Shown here: positions 34,930 to 44,573 of the stretch, piece by piece
Position numbering within the stretch: the first letter of the stretch is position 1
Layout: the number at the start of each line of letters is the position of its first letter
Assembly: GCF_001636315.1 (NCBI RefSeq)
Contig: NZ_KV440949.1
Span: 1,018,203 to 1,082,202, forward strand
Direction of reading: 5' to 3'
Source: Neobacillus mesonae
GTDB taxonomy: Bacteria; Bacillota; Bacilli; Bacillales; Cytobacillaceae
DNA: 64,000 nucleotides
Program-made: the position numbers and the translations under genes
The notes under the pieces: model-generated
What the model was told of the DNA's origin: nothing
Seen by the model: only the letters and a program-made list of their open reading frames with translations
The model's database searches: none

Positions 34930-35904
34930 TTACCAAGGAAATGTTTTCGGAAAATAAACCCTCCATTTATTGGATCCCGAAAAACTTAATTTATCAGAAA
35001 CTAATAATCTTTTGGCTGTATGAATTGAATGTACAAGTGCAAACTTCCGAAACTGCTTATTTGTAATTTTCATCTCATATAATAGGAAATAGTCCATTAA
35101 TCCACCTAAATGGGCATCTGTAGAATAATAATCGCAGCGCGGGCAATACCATTTGTGCTTTTTACGAATCATTGGAAGAAGCTTACATTTGGGACAGTGG
35201 ACGCCAGGAAGCAATTCGGACCGATCAATCCCATATTTAGATAGAAGAAAGTTTGTTGGAGGGGTATTCATTTTCACTAGGAGTCGGCAAATCTTTCGAA
35301 GGTCTTTTTCGCTGAGAATTGGGTCTGGATACATTTTTACTAAAACTTGCATTTTGCTGAGAAACGCATCGGCCTTGCATACACGGGGCTTTACTATGCG
35401 GGCGTTAGGACCCCTAATCGAATATATAGCATGGGAATTGCTGATGACCACTATATAATCAATTGGTACCGGCGGAAAACCGTTAGCAGCGAGCCATTTT
35501 CGGATGTATTCTTTATGTCTTTCCGCCTGGGCGATTGGATCTGGGTAACCTTTTTCTTTGTCATGATTGATTTGAATAAACTGTTGATTTTCGGTGTCAA
35601 AAATTAATTTACCAGCCATATTCTTTACATCAACAATTAGAACAGATTCTGGAGAAACTAGAAGTGTGTCAATTTGGCAGTTATAATCACCGTCTGGTAG
35701 GTTTAAGTCGTGGAAGATTCTATATTTTTGCTGCGGCAGGAATCTATAGTAGTAATCCAATGATACCTCCCCCTGGTATCCGGCCTCTCTCCTCTTAAAT
35801 TCTTCTAAAATTGCCTGGTATTTTTCATGGTTTAGCGGAAGCCGCCGCAAAATTGCTGCCAAAATCAGAAGTTTTAATGGAATTGCCCTTGCTTTTACGA
35901 TCAA
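34930..35904 (-). CDS. NERD-domain (nuclease-related) protein with C-terminal zinc ribbon
   Basis: 324 residues from TTG 35902-35904, which has AGGAG 8 nt upstream; the ORF is open to 35922. The NERD domain spans about 40-150: GYQGE (Glu46), then QIDTLLVSPESVLIVDVKN, giving the PD-(D/E)XK-like set Asp79, Asp92 and Lys94. A zinc ribbon follows with CPKC (237-240) and CPRC (254-257). NERD proteins are thought to act on DNA, but none of this subtype is well defined. An N-terminal stretch (LKLLILAAILRRL) is hydrophobic-amphipathic. B. subtilis has no gene here; the gene is bracketed by two similar 21-bp-period arrays, suggesting a discrete cassette. Confidence 0.85.
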   Translation of the reverse strand: MIVKARAIPLKLLILAAILRRLPLNHEKYQAILEEFKRREAGYQGEVSLDYYYRFLPQQKYRIFHDLNLPDGDYNCQIDTLLVSPESVLIVDVKNMAGKLIFDTENQQFIQINHDKEKGYPDPIAQAERHKEYIRKWLAANGFPPVPIDYIVVISNSHAIYSIRGPNARIVKPRVCKADAFLSKMQVLVKMYPDPILSEKDLRKICRLLVKMNTPPTNFLLSKYGIDRSELLPGVHCPKCKLLPMIRKKHKWYCPRCDYYSTDAHLGGLMDYFLLYEMKITNKQFRKFALVHSIHTAKRLLVSDKLSFSGSNKWRVYFPKTFPW

Positions 35905-36009
35905 AATAATCACTCCTTTCAATTTTGATTATTAATTTCTTGCGAGCTAGTCGAAATTCCTGCAGAAATTTGACGAGGTTTGTAAAAAATATTTTTCTTA
36001 AAAACTTTT

Positions 36010-36087
36010 ATTAGCGAATTTTAGGGTGATATTAGCGATTTTGTCGCTTTTATTAGCGAAAAACACGTTTTTATTAGCGAATCTAAA
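36010..36087. repeat. ATTAGCGA array, four copies at 21-bp spacing (right of the NERD gene)
   Basis: Copies start at 36010, 36031, 36052 and 36073, again exactly 21 bp apart and in the same orientation as the left array, and preceded by the near-identical AAAAACTTTT. It lies between the NERD gene start and the pheT terminator. Confidence 0.95.
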
Positions 36088-36097
36088 ATCTACGCAA

Positions 36098-36126
36098 AAA
36101 AAAGCTAGCCCGAAAGCTAGCTTTTC
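36098..36126 (-). terminator. Intrinsic terminator after pheT
   Basis: AAAAGCTAGC (36100-36109) and GCTAGCTTTT (36116-36125) form a perfect stem with a T-run on the minus strand. Confidence 0.9.
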
Positions 36127-36133
36127 CCAAATA

Positions 36134-38548
36134 TTATCCCCGTAATACTGCTCCAGCCTTCTCTTCCAATGCTGCAAGCACTTTTTCGTGAACCTTTGTT
36201 ACTTCTTCATCTGTAAGAGTCCGCTCAGGGTCAGCGTACTTCAATGAGAAAGCAATTGATTTCTTGCCTTCTTCCATCTTATCGCCTTCATATAGGTCAA
36301 AGACGTATGCTTCCTTCAGAAGCGGAGCGCCGGCCTCGAGAATAATATTCTTCAAGGTGCCTGACACCGTTTCTTTGTTTGCCACGAGGGCAATGTCTCT
36401 TGTAATGGAAGGGAAGCGCAGGATGGAAACATAGTGTAAATCTTCCGTTTCCTCTTCAAGCACGGCTTTTAAGGAAAGCTCGAATACGTACGTATCTTTT
36501 AGGTCCAGATCCTTTTGAACGCTTGGATGAACTTGACCGATGAAGCCAATTACAGAACCATTCAGCTTGATTTCCGCTGTTCGTCCTGGATGCAGACCGT
36601 CTACCTGTGCTTGAACATACTCTACCTTATCCGTTAAACCAAGTTTCGCAAATAATCCCTCTAAAATACCTTTTAAAACAAAGAAGTCAACAGGCTTCTT
36701 CTCCCCCTGCCAGGAATGATTGGTCCAAAGCCCGGTGATGGCCGCTGCTAAGTGCTCTCTTTCCTCAGGAAGGGTATCCGCACCATTTGCTAAAAAGACA
36801 TTACCCGTTTCATATACAGCTAAGCTGTCATTTTGACGGGCACTATTATACTTCATAACCTCTAATAGCTGTGGCAATAAGCTTAAACGGAGCACACTGC
36901 GGTCCTCGCTCATCGGCATTGCTAAATGAATCGCTTCACGTGTCTCAAGTGCATATTGCGCCGCTTTATCTTCACTCGTTAATGAATAAGTAACTGCCTG
37001 ATAAAGACCGGCTCCCTCAAGATATTGACGGACAACGCGGCGATTCTTTTGATACGCTGATAATCTTCCTGGTGTTGAGGAGCCCACTGGCAATGTCATC
37101 GGAATATGATCGTAACCATATAGGCGAGCCACTTCCTCCACCAAATCTTCCTCTATTTTAATATCACCACGGCGGGTTGGAGCTGTGACAGTAATTGTCT
37201 CACCTTCAACCGAAGACTCAAATTGCAGGCGGTCGAATATGTCTTTTACTTGGCTCATTCCAAGATTTGTACCCAATACACGATTGATTTTTTCAAGGGT
37301 AATAGAAACAACGGCTGGTTCAATTGTTAAAGTGTCAACTTCAGCGGCACCTTCTAACACTTCGCCGCCAGCGTATTTAGCCATTAAGTACGCCGCTCTT
37401 TCACCAGCTGGGCGAACGCGGTTAGGGTCGACACCTTTTTCAAAGCGTGCGCTGGCCTCACTGCGTAATCCATGATCTTTCGATGCTTTTCTTACAGTCT
37501 GACCGTTAAAATAAGCGGCTTCTAACAATACAGTAGTCGTATCATCAGTAACCTCGGAATTAGCACCGCCCATTACACCAGCTAGAGCAACAGGTTCTGT
37601 GCCATTTGTAATGACAAGATGGTCAGATGTTAAAGTTCGTTCGACATTATCCAGAGTTGTAAATTTCTCGCCATCGTTCGCACGGCGGACAAGGATTTCT
37701 TTTGATCCTAGTCGGTCGTAGTCAAACGCATGAAGCGGCTGTCCGTATTCTAACAAAATGTAGTTTGTAATATCGACCACATTGTTGTGCGGACGGATTC
37801 CGGAATTCATTAAGCGGGTTTGCATCCATAACGGTGACGGTCCGATTTTGACATTTTTAATAATCTTTGCCGCATATAGCGGATTGTCTTCCGGCACGTC
37901 GACGACAATTTTTACATAATCGGAAGCCTTCTCAGCTGCCGCTTCAACATTCGTTTCCGGTAGCTTTACATCTTTTCCTAAAATTGCTGCAACTTCATAG
38001 GCAACGCCAAGCATGCTTAGGCAATCTGATCTGTTAGGCGTAAGCCCGAGCTCAAGCACTTCATCGTCTCTGTTTAACTCGGCGATCGCATCAGTCCCGA
38101 CTACTGCATCAGCTGGAAAAACAAAAATGCCTTCCGCATATTCTTTCGGAACGATTTTTCCTTCCATGCCAAGCTCCTGAAGCGAGCAAATCATTCCGTT
38201 GGATTCTTCGCCACGAAGCTTTGCCTTTTTAATTTTAAAATTCCCTGGCAGTTTCGCTCCGACTGTAGCGACAGCAACCTTTTGCCCTTTGTCAACATTC
38301 GGTGCACCGCAGATAATCTGTACCGGCTCATCAGCACCAATGTCAACAAGACATTTGTTTAATTTATCGGCATTTGGATGCTGCTCGCGCTCAAGAACAT
38401 GACCGACGACAACTCCTTTAATTCCCTCATTTAAAACTTCTACACCTTCAACTTCAATCCCGCTTTTCGTGATTTTTTCAGCGAGTTCCTTTGCAGTTAC
38501 TCCAGTTAAATCAACATAGTCCTGGAGCCATTTATATGAAACGAACAT
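36134..38548 (-). CDS. pheT: Phenylalanyl-tRNA synthetase beta subunit
   Basis: An 804-residue subunit of the (alpha-beta)2 enzyme that charges tRNA-Phe. Domains: tRNA-binding EMAP-like (about 40-150, [21 protein letters not shown]), B3/B4 editing region, B5, core, and the C-terminal anticodon-binding (FDX-ACB) domain from about 710 ([12 protein letters not shown]). The codons for TVSGT (36356-36370) carry the core of the dispersed palindrome in the FDX-ACB domain. 12 bp after pheS, same transcript. Confidence 0.97.
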   Translation of the reverse strand: MFVSYKWLQDYVDLTGVTAKELAEKITKSGIEVEGVEVLNEGIKGVVVGHVLEREQHPNADKLNKCLVDIGADEPVQIICGAPNVDKGQKVAVATVGAKLPGNFKIKKAKLRGEESNGMICSLQELGMEGKIVPKEYAEGIFVFPADAVVGTDAIAELNRDDEVLELGLTPNRSDCLSMLGVAYEVAAILGKDVKLPETNVEAAAEKASDYVKIVVDVPEDNPLYAAKIIKNVKIGPSPLWMQTRLMNSGIRPHNNVVDITNYILLEYGQPLHAFDYDRLGSKEILVRRANDGEKFTTLDNVERTLTSDHLVITNGTEPVALAGVMGGANSEVTDDTTTVLLEAAYFNGQTVRKASKDHGLRSEASARFEKGVDPNRVRPAGERAAYLMAKYAGGEVLEGAAEVDTLTIEPAVVSITLEKINRVLGTNLGMSQVKDIFDRLQFESSVEGETITVTAPTRRGDIKIEEDLVEEVARLYGYDHIPMTLPVGSSTPGRLSAYQKNRRVVRQYLEGAGLYQAVTYSLTSEDKAAQYALETREAIHLAMPMSEDRSVLRLSLLPQLLEVMKYNSARQNDSLAVYETGNVFLANGADTLPEEREHLAAAITGLWTNHSWQGEKKPVDFFVLKGILEGLFAKLGLTDKVEYVQAQVDGLHPGRTAEIKLNGSVIGFIGQVHPSVQKDLDLKDTYVFELSLKAVLEEETEDLHYVSILRFPSITRDIALVANKETVSGTLKNIILEAGAPLLKEAYVFDLYEGDKMEEGKKSIAFSLKYADPERTLTDEEVTKVHEKVLAALEEKAGAVLRG

Positions 38549-38560
38549 TTCCTCTACCTC

Positions 38561-39598
38561 CTATTCCTCAATCGCAAACTGTTTTAAGAAACGTACATCA
38601 TTTGTATAGAAATGACGGATATCATCAATACCGTATTTCAGCATTGCAATCCGCTCGGGCCCCATTCCAAAAGCGAATCCATTGTATTTTTTCGGATCAT
38701 AGCCGGCCATTTCGAGTACGTTTGGATGAACCATGCCGGCGCCAAGAATTTCAATCCAGCCGGTTTGCTTACAGACATTACAGCCGTGTCCGCCGCACAT
38801 TTTACAAGAAATATCCATCTCAACTGATGGCTCTGTGAACGGGAAGAAGCTTGGGCGCAGTCTGATTTCACGGTCTTCGCCAAACATTTTCTTAGCGAAT
38901 ACTTCCAGTGTTCCTTTTAAATCGCTCATGCGGATGTTTTCGCCGACAACCAATCCTTCAATCTGCATGAATTGGTGGGAGTGAGTCGCATCATCATTAT
39001 CGCGGCGGTACACTTTACCAGGGCAAATAATTTTGATTGGTCCTTTGCCTTGATGTTTCTCCATCGTCCGCGCCTGCACTGGTGATGTATGGGTACGTAA
39101 TAAAATTTCCTCCGTGATATAGAAAGAATCCTGCATATCGCGGGCAGGGTGTCCTTTTGGCAGGTTAAGAGCCTCGAAGTTGTAATAGTCCTGCTCTACT
39201 TCCGGACCTTCCGCCACTTCATAACCCATTCCGATAAATAAGTCTTCGATTTCTTCAATGATTTTGGTTAACGGGTGATGATTACCCACTTTAACAGGGC
39301 GGCCTGGCAGCGTAACATCAATCGTTTCTAATGCTAATTTCGCTTGAACTTCTGCTTCCTCAAGCTCCGTTTGTTTTGCTTCAATTTTAACTGCAATAGC
39401 TTCGCGAACTTCATTAGCAAGTGCTCCCATCACTGGGCGCTCCTCTGCTGAAAGCTTACCCATTCCTCTTAATACTTCAGTGATGGGGCCTTTTTTCCCT
39501 AAGTAAGCAACGCGAATATCATTCAATTCCTTTAAGCTCGCAGCCTCTGCAGCCTTTTGAATCGCTTCTGCCTGCAATTCCTTTAAACGCTCTTGCAT
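38561..39598 (-). CDS. pheS: Phenylalanyl-tRNA synthetase alpha subunit
   Basis: A 345-residue catalytic subunit. It has an N-terminal coiled coil, then class II motif 2 ([15 protein letters not shown] [32 protein letters not shown]) and motif 3 ([19 protein letters not shown]). Phe is activated in the pocket following [11 protein letters not shown]. First gene of pheST, under a T-box leader. GGAGG precedes the ATG. Confidence 0.98.
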   Translation of the reverse strand: MQERLKELQAEAIQKAAEAASLKELNDIRVAYLGKKGPITEVLRGMGKLSAEERPVMGALANEVREAIAVKIEAKQTELEEAEVQAKLALETIDVTLPGRPVKVGNHHPLTKIIEEIEDLFIGMGYEVAEGPEVEQDYYNFEALNLPKGHPARDMQDSFYITEEILLRTHTSPVQARTMEKHQGKGPIKIICPGKVYRRDNDDATHSHQFMQIEGLVVGENIRMSDLKGTLEVFAKKMFGEDREIRLRPSFFPFTEPSVEMDISCKMCGGHGCNVCKQTGWIEILGAGMVHPNVLEMAGYDPKKYNGFAFGMGPERIAMLKYGIDDIRHFYTNDVRFLKQFAIEE

Positions 39599-39622
39599 TG
39601 ATCCTCTTCCTCCTTATAGTTT

Positions 39623-39635
39623 GGTGTCAGGCACC
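39623..39635. repeat. Half copy of the GGTGTCAGGCACC repeat in the pheS leader
   Basis: The 13-bp core lies between the T-box terminator and the pheS Shine-Dalgarno, without the second arm. It would be transcribed in the leader only when the T-box reads through. Confidence 0.7.
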
Positions 39636-39642
39636 ACTTAAA

Positions 39643-39924
39643 AAAAGCAAAAAAACCCCATCCCCTAAAAGGGACGAGGTTTATAGTCGCGGTACCACCC
39701 TTATAAACACCTATGTACTTCACTAGTGTTCACTTCATTGGGATAACGGCTTTTTGCCGATGCATCTTTACATTTCATAATCGAAATGGTCCCGATGCCA
39801 ACTCTGGAGGTGAACTTCTTATACCTTTCCCATAAAAGTGCTTCCAGTCGCGGCACTTTCTCCCTTGATGGTCAAAAAAGTATAATACTTTTCTCCGTCA
39901 TCGTTTTTATTTTCATTAACATTG
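39643..39924 (-). promoter_or_regulatory. T-box leader of pheST
   Basis: The conserved T-box bulge sequence AGGGTGGTACCGCGA is at 39684-39702 (minus strand). An intrinsic terminator CCTCGTCCC/GGGATGGGG with a long T-run follows (39650-39682). A plausible specifier codon TTC (Phe) followed by A is at 39812-39814. Uncharged tRNA-Phe should stabilise the antiterminator and allow pheST transcription. Confidence 0.93.
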
Positions 39925-39930
39925 TTCACT

Positions 39931-39959
39931 ATTATATAATAATTTTTTGAACCTTTCAA
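39931..39959 (-). promoter_or_regulatory. SigmaA-type promoter of pheST
   Basis: TTGAAA and TATAAT on the minus strand with 17-bp spacing, immediately upstream of the T-box. Confidence 0.85.
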
Positions 39960-39970
39960 ACAAGTTTCGC

Positions 39971-40723
39971 CTATTTTTGCAAATAATATAACAGAATTCC
40001 TGTGGCAACGGCAACATTCAGTGATTCGCTCTTGCCGTAAATTGGAATATACAGGTTTGCCGTCGTTTTCATAAGCAGGTCTTTATTGATACCGCCGCCT
40101 TCGTTACCAACCATCAAAGCAAATGATTCTGCCGCTGGAATATCAGTATATGTTGATGCACCCTCTAGCGCTGTACCGTAAACAGGAATATTTTTCCCTT
40201 GCAGCTGCTCTATCCAGGTTTGTAAGTCTCCTCTGATAATTGGCAGGTGGAAATGGCTTCCCTGTGCTGATCGTAAAACTTTTGAATTATAAACATCTAC
40301 GCTGCCCCGTCCGACAATCACCGCATCAATTCCTGCGGCATCAGCTGTGCGAATCATCGTTCCCAGATTTCCCGGGTCCTGAACTGCATCAATCAGCAAG
40401 AATGTTTTAGCATTCGAAACACCATCATCTGTTTTCAGCTGGCGGCAAACGGCATATATGCCCTGCGGGGTCTCTGTATCAGACAGTGAATCAGCTATTT
40501 CTTCAGTTACCATCGTGACAGATGCAGATCCGATATCCAACCGGGACGGCATCCCGATTTTTTCCGAAATAATAACTTCTACTACTTGGTTTTCCTTGAG
40601 AGCTTCTTCGACCAAATGAAAGCCTTCGATTAAAAAGGTGTCCGAGCGGTCACGTTCTTTTTTCGTCAACAGTTTTTTCCATTGTTTGACTTGCGGATTT
40701 TGTGATGATTGAATATATTTCAA
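39971..40723 (-). CDS. ysgA: TrmH/SpoU-family RNA 2'-O-methyltransferase
   Basis: Probable rRNA or tRNA ribose methyltransferase. The start was set at TTG 40721-40723, after AAAGGGG, giving 250 residues ([18 protein letters not shown]), like B. subtilis YsgA. An N-terminal substrate-binding domain ([14 protein letters not shown]) is followed by the SPOUT knot with [31 protein letters not shown] and [22 protein letters not shown]. The target nucleotide is not known. Confidence 0.92.
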   Translation of the reverse strand: MKYIQSSQNPQVKQWKKLLTKKERDRSDTFLIEGFHLVEEALKENQVVEVIISEKIGMPSRLDIGSASVTMVTEEIADSLSDTETPQGIYAVCRQLKTDDGVSNAKTFLLIDAVQDPGNLGTMIRTADAAGIDAVIVGRGSVDVYNSKVLRSAQGSHFHLPIIRGDLQTWIEQLQGKNIPVYGTALEGASTYTDIPAAESFALMVGNEGGGINKDLLMKTTANLYIPIYGKSESLNVAVATGILLYYLQK

Positions 40724-40841
40724 TGATTCTTTCCCCTTTAATATACGTTTGATTTTAATATTATATCTAAAATACATAATAACACCAAAAATAGAAAATC
40801 ATATTATTGAAAAAGATTGGACTTTAAAGGAGAGTGCTGAG

Positions 40842-41051
40842 ATGAATTTAAATTTACGAAATGCGGTTATTCACAATGTTTCCGGAAATACTCAAGATCA
40901 ATTAGAAGATACAATTGTTGATGCGATTCAAAGCGGCGAAGAGAAAATGCTGCCTGGCCTTGGTGTTCTGTTTGAAGTTATTTGGCAAAACTCTTCCGAA
41001 ACAGATAAAAAAGAAATGCTTACTACCCTTGAAAATGGGTTAAAACACTAA
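40842..41051 (+). CDS. sspI: Small acid-soluble spore protein SspI
   Basis: A 69-residue minor SASP packed in the spore core. It begins [17 protein letters not shown] and ends in ENGLKH, the SspI family pattern. AAAGGAGAG precedes the ATG. A CATATTA at 40800-40806 fits the SigmaG -10 pattern CATnhTA, but a matching -35 is weak. Divergent from ysgA as in B. subtilis. Confidence 0.95.
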   Translation: MNLNLRNAVIHNVSGNTQDQLEDTIVDAIQSGEEKMLPGLGVLFEVIWQNSSETDKKEMLTTLENGLKH

Positions 41052-41089
41052 AATTAAGGTACAGGGCCATTAAATAAATTTTCACCTAA

Positions 41090-41128
41090 AATAGAAACTG
41101 GAGCAGCAAATGCTGCTCCAGTTTCTTT
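41090..41128. terminator. Bidirectional terminator between sspI and the symporter gene
   Basis: GAAACTGGAGCAGC and GCTGCTCCAGTTTC form a perfect 14-bp stem (41094-41107, 41112-41125) with A-rich and T-rich flanks, between two convergent genes. Confidence 0.9.
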
Positions 41129-41142
41129 TATTTGAAATCGAA

Positions 41143-42711
41143 TTAAGCTACTTCCCTTTGCTTTGAGTGAACTTTTTTCATGAATAAATTGACATCCTTT
41201 GGTACTTGGCGGTCTAGTTTAGACACGATATAAACCGTTAAGAAGCCGATTGGTACAGTGATGATGCCTGGTACTTTAAACTGCAAGGCGGGTGGTAAAG
41301 CAGAGGCAAAGAAAATCATAAACATGGAAACGGCTAATCCGACAAGAAGACCAGCAATTGCTCCTTTTTCTGTCATTCCTCTCCACCAGATTCCGAATAG
41401 GAAAATTGGTGTAAATGTACTTGCAGCTACTGTAAATGCTAAAGCAACTAAATGACCGATCGAAGCTCCTTTTACTAATAAGCCTAAGGTACCGTATAAC
41501 ACACCAAGAATGATGATGGAAACTTTTCCTGCAATTACACGCTGCTTCTGTGTTAATTCTTTTTTAGAAAAAGAAGCGTATAAATCGTGAGCGAGTGCTC
41601 CGGAGCTAGCAATAAATAAACCGGAAAGGTTAGAGAAAATCGCGGCAAAGGCACCGGCAATTACAAGTCCTAGCAACCATTTTCCGCCAAGTGCTTCCGC
41701 GATGGATGGCACAACCATATTGTCTCCACCGGTAATTAAATGTTTCATTACCTCAGGACTGACATTCCCCTCGATAAATAAAGCTCTTCCTACAACTCCT
41801 AGGAAAACGGCGAATAAGAAGAAGACACTAGCAATACCAATCGCCATTAATGCAGATTTACGTGCAGCTTTAGCGCTTGGATTTGTATAAAAGCGTAATA
41901 AAATATGCGGTAAACCAATAGTTCCTAAAGATAAACCAATGACGAGTGACAAAGTGTGTATGAAGTTAGGTGTGATGACTCCGGATGTTGACCAAGCTTG
42001 TCCATCTACTGCCACATCTTTGCCGTCTTGTGTAAATTGAGATGTGTTAGCAATTGTACCGCTAAATTCAGTGATAGCAGTTAAGATTTTTTGGTAATGC
42101 AATCCACCGTAAATGGCTACACCTACCATAATAACGAAAGCACCGAGGCGGATCCATAGTTCTAATGCCTGATTAAGAGTTGTTCCTTTCATGCCTCCGA
42201 CGCCTACATATAGAATCATAACGGAACAAGTAAAAATAATACCGAATTCATAGGAAGTATCAAAAAACATGCTTAAAATTTGAGCAGCACCGAGCAACTG
42301 TGGAGCGGCATAGAATCCAGAAATCGAAAGGACGACCAGTACCGCTACTAAACGAGCCCGTTTACTGTGAAAACGATAGGCAACGAAATCAGCTACTGTA
42401 AATGCACCGAATTTCCTTAATGGCCCTGCAACGAAAATAGCAAGAAGCGTTAGGCCGATAGAAAAGCTAAACGTATAGAATGCCCCATCATAACCGATGG
42501 TGAAAGTTAAACCGGCTAACCCTAGGAAGGTAGCAGCACTTAAGTAGTCTCCAGCGATTGCAGAACCGTTTGTAAACCAGCCAAACGATCGACCGCCGAC
42601 GAAGAAATCACTGGCGCTGGAACTCTTTTTCGATAGGTATGTAATATAAATGATCGTACCCATCAAGATGAAAGTAAATAAATATTTAGGCTCTAGTAAG
42701 GTTTGGATCAT
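41143..42711 (-). CDS. Sodium:solute symporter (SSS family, ActP-like monocarboxylate transporter)
   Basis: A 522-residue membrane protein with about 13 hydrophobic segments. SSS motifs are FFVGGRSFGWFTNGSAIAGDYLSAATFLGL near the N-terminus, LGTIGLPHILLRFYT in the middle, and AGAFAAIFSNLSGLFIASSGALAHDLY. This matches the ActP acetate/monocarboxylate subgroup rather than proline or sugar carriers. The DUF485 partner gene overlaps it by 4 bp, the usual actP pairing (yjcH-actP in E. coli). The true substrate is inferred. Absent from this place in B. subtilis. Confidence 0.88.
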   Translation of the reverse strand: MIQTLLEPKYLFTFILMGTIIYITYLSKKSSSASDFFVGGRSFGWFTNGSAIAGDYLSAATFLGLAGLTFTIGYDGAFYTFSFSIGLTLLAIFVAGPLRKFGAFTVADFVAYRFHSKRARLVAVLVVLSISGFYAAPQLLGAAQILSMFFDTSYEFGIIFTCSVMILYVGVGGMKGTTLNQALELWIRLGAFVIMVGVAIYGGLHYQKILTAITEFSGTIANTSQFTQDGKDVAVDGQAWSTSGVITPNFIHTLSLVIGLSLGTIGLPHILLRFYTNPSAKAARKSALMAIGIASVFFLFAVFLGVVGRALFIEGNVSPEVMKHLITGGDNMVVPSIAEALGGKWLLGLVIAGAFAAIFSNLSGLFIASSGALAHDLYASFSKKELTQKQRVIAGKVSIIILGVLYGTLGLLVKGASIGHLVALAFTVAASTFTPIFLFGIWWRGMTEKGAIAGLLVGLAVSMFMIFFASALPPALQFKVPGIITVPIGFLTVYIVSKLDRQVPKDVNLFMKKVHSKQREVA

Positions 42712-43067
42712 GCCGTGACCCCTCCTTTTCCTTTATTTCCATGAACTGATTGTTCATATTGTGCCAATCGTTTTTCATAACGCTTCGTATGGATATAAGC
42801 GATTAGAAAGGCCATACCCATTCCGGCAATCGTTGTTAAAAACCAAGTCACGGACATTCCTCCCCAAAATTTGAAAAAGGCAAAGTCTTTAAAAAACCAA
42901 TTAATGACTGGGATGAAAAAAATAAACACGTAATAGAAAGAAGAAAGTTTAATACCTGTACGAAATTCTGATTTCATAATTGCGCTTGTGTCAGAATCTA
43001 GTGGGGATAACTCAGCTACATCAATCGTTCCGTGTGACTGATCCGTCAATTCATATTCTTTTTCCAC
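42708..43067 (-). CDS. DUF485 membrane protein, partner of the SSS symporter
   Basis: The start was set at GTG 43065-43067, with GGAGG 8 nt upstream, giving 119 residues. Two hydrophobic segments (SSFYYVFIFFIPVINWFF, WFLTTIAGMGMAFLIAYI) are followed by HTKRYEKRLAQYEQ, the DUF485/YjcH pattern. The stop overlaps the symporter start (ATGA), so the two are translationally coupled. Likely an accessory subunit of the carrier. Confidence 0.85.
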   Translation of the reverse strand: MEKEYELTDQSHGTIDVAELSPLDSDTSAIMKSEFRTGIKLSSFYYVFIFFIPVINWFFKDFAFFKFWGGMSVTWFLTTIAGMGMAFLIAYIHTKRYEKRLAQYEQSVHGNKGKGGVTA

Positions 43068-43152
43068 AAATATCTCCTCCTTTTTCCACATTATATATAT
43101 AAACCCAATGGAAACCCTTACGATATAATATCTGAATATTATAAAAAATTGC

Positions 43153-43181
43153 TTGTTTTTGTCATATTAGCACGTTATATT
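43153..43181 (+). promoter_or_regulatory. Candidate promoter of the AraC regulator
   Basis: TTGTTT and TATATT with 17-bp spacing, just before AAGGGGGTGG and the ATG. Weak -35. Confidence 0.45.
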
Positions 43182-43198
43182 ATATAAGGGGGTGGAGA

Positions 43199-44443
43199 AT
43201 GAAGTATAAGGTGTGTCTTTCATATGTGAATCCAGCTATCAATCCTTTGCTTAAGGAATGGCTCCAAGAAAGATTTAAAGATCGTCTTTCCGTTATTAAT
43301 CAAGCTTATTTAGATGAGCCCATTCATATAAAAATTGTTCAAGTGAGCGGCTTATATGATTGGATGAAAGTAAACCGATTAAAGAAGCATTATGATTGCT
43401 ATTATATATTGTTACTTGATGAAGAATGGGTGAACACCTCTCCAATAGCCATACGCTTGCAAATTCAATCTTTATTATTATTTCCAGTCAAGAAATCAGC
43501 CTTTTTTCGAAGTATTAGCGAAGCAATTAAAGTGCTTGATCAACAAAAAATTGCATTGATTCAAGTAGAAGGTAAGAAAATTATCTCCGTACATAAAACA
43601 AAGATGAAACTTAATGAATCAATGGAAGATTATATATTAAGAAGATTGTTGCATGAGGATATTCATTCGGAAAGTGAGATGATTGAATCATTATCGCTGT
43701 TTAATGAAAACGAATTTCCTAATACCGTTTGTTATGTGCAAGGATTCATTCATCTCGATGGCCACCCTATTGATGAAAATCAGGCGGTTCAGCTCATTTG
43801 CACAAATTTTAGACAGACATTTAAAGGAATTGTTCCGCGTGTATATTTTCTTCCTTTTCGCAGATCTTTGATTGTTTTATTTCGTCAAACCGATCCTATT
43901 AGTTGTGTGAAAGAATGGAAAGAAGGACGCGCAACATTTGAAAAAATCGTAGATCGTCTGTTAAAGGAGTATAGAATTCAAATCTATATTGGTGTCGGTT
44001 CGCTATATAGTGACCCACTGCTTTTGCATCATTCTTTTAATGAATCTAAAATTGCTAGAGCGCTTCCTCCATATCATAAAGTTTCACTACGATATTTTGA
44101 AGAAATTACAAAAGAGCCTGATATAAAGAAAAGTACGGAATATATGGAAGATCACTTTTCAGATGAAATAACCGCAAAAGATGTAGCAAGCCATGTTAAT
44201 TTAAGTTATTCTCATTTCATACGCTTGTTTAAGAAGGAAACAGGGAATACATTTTCAGAATATATTACCTTTATTCGTCTAAGAAAAGCAGTTTGGATGT
44301 TAAGACATACTGATAAAACGATAGAAGAAATATCTGACATAGCAGGTTTTAACACACCAAATTACTTCAGTTCAACCTTTAAAAAAGTAATTGGAATCAC
44401 TCCGAGAGATTTCCGATTGACTAAGGAGATTATTTTTGTTTAA
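43199..44443 (+). CDS. AraC-family transcriptional regulator
   Basis: 414 residues. The last ~100 form two helix-turn-helix motifs: ITAKDVASHVNLSYSHFIRLFKKETGNTFSEYI and IEEISDIAGFNTPNYFSSTFKKVIGITPRDFR. The first ~300 residues match no domain I can name and carry no receiver Asp pattern, so it is not a standard YesN-type response regulator; it may sense a ligand directly. It diverges from the DUF485-symporter pair, so it probably controls that pair. AT-rich with codon use (TTA, ATA, AGA) that differs from the flanking housekeeping genes, which suggests later acquisition. Confidence 0.88.
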   Translation: MKYKVCLSYVNPAINPLLKEWLQERFKDRLSVINQAYLDEPIHIKIVQVSGLYDWMKVNRLKKHYDCYYILLLDEEWVNTSPIAIRLQIQSLLLFPVKKSAFFRSISEAIKVLDQQKIALIQVEGKKIISVHKTKMKLNESMEDYILRRLLHEDIHSESEMIESLSLFNENEFPNTVCYVQGFIHLDGHPIDENQAVQLICTNFRQTFKGIVPRVYFLPFRRSLIVLFRQTDPISCVKEWKEGRATFEKIVDRLLKEYRIQIYIGVGSLYSDPLLLHHSFNESKIARALPPYHKVSLRYFEEITKEPDIKKSTEYMEDHFSDEITAKDVASHVNLSYSHFIRLFKKETGNTFSEYITFIRLRKAVWMLRHTDKTIEEISDIAGFNTPNYFSSTFKKVIGITPRDFRLTKEIIFV

Positions 44444-44444
44444 G

Positions 44445-44484
44445 AAAAAAGCTGATCCAATATCAAGAAAGGATCAGCTTTTTT
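44445..44484 (+). terminator. Intrinsic terminator after the AraC gene
   Basis: AAAAAAGCTGATCC (44445-44458) and GGATCAGCTTTTTT (44471-44484), perfect arms with a T-run. Confidence 0.92.
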
Positions 44485-44573
44485 CATTTTATGCCCCATA
44501 CTTTATACTTCGACTTTTTGACCATGTTCTATAAGATACACAACCCCGATTCAAAGGACCAAGACAGAAAAAA

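Noticed and set aside
34833..35066. Plus-strand open frame through the left ATTAGCGA array (heptad ISDxxxx)
   Set aside because: The frame runs into the antisense of the NERD gene, and the equivalent frame of the right array contains a stop, so a DNA-level repeat is more likely than a peptide.
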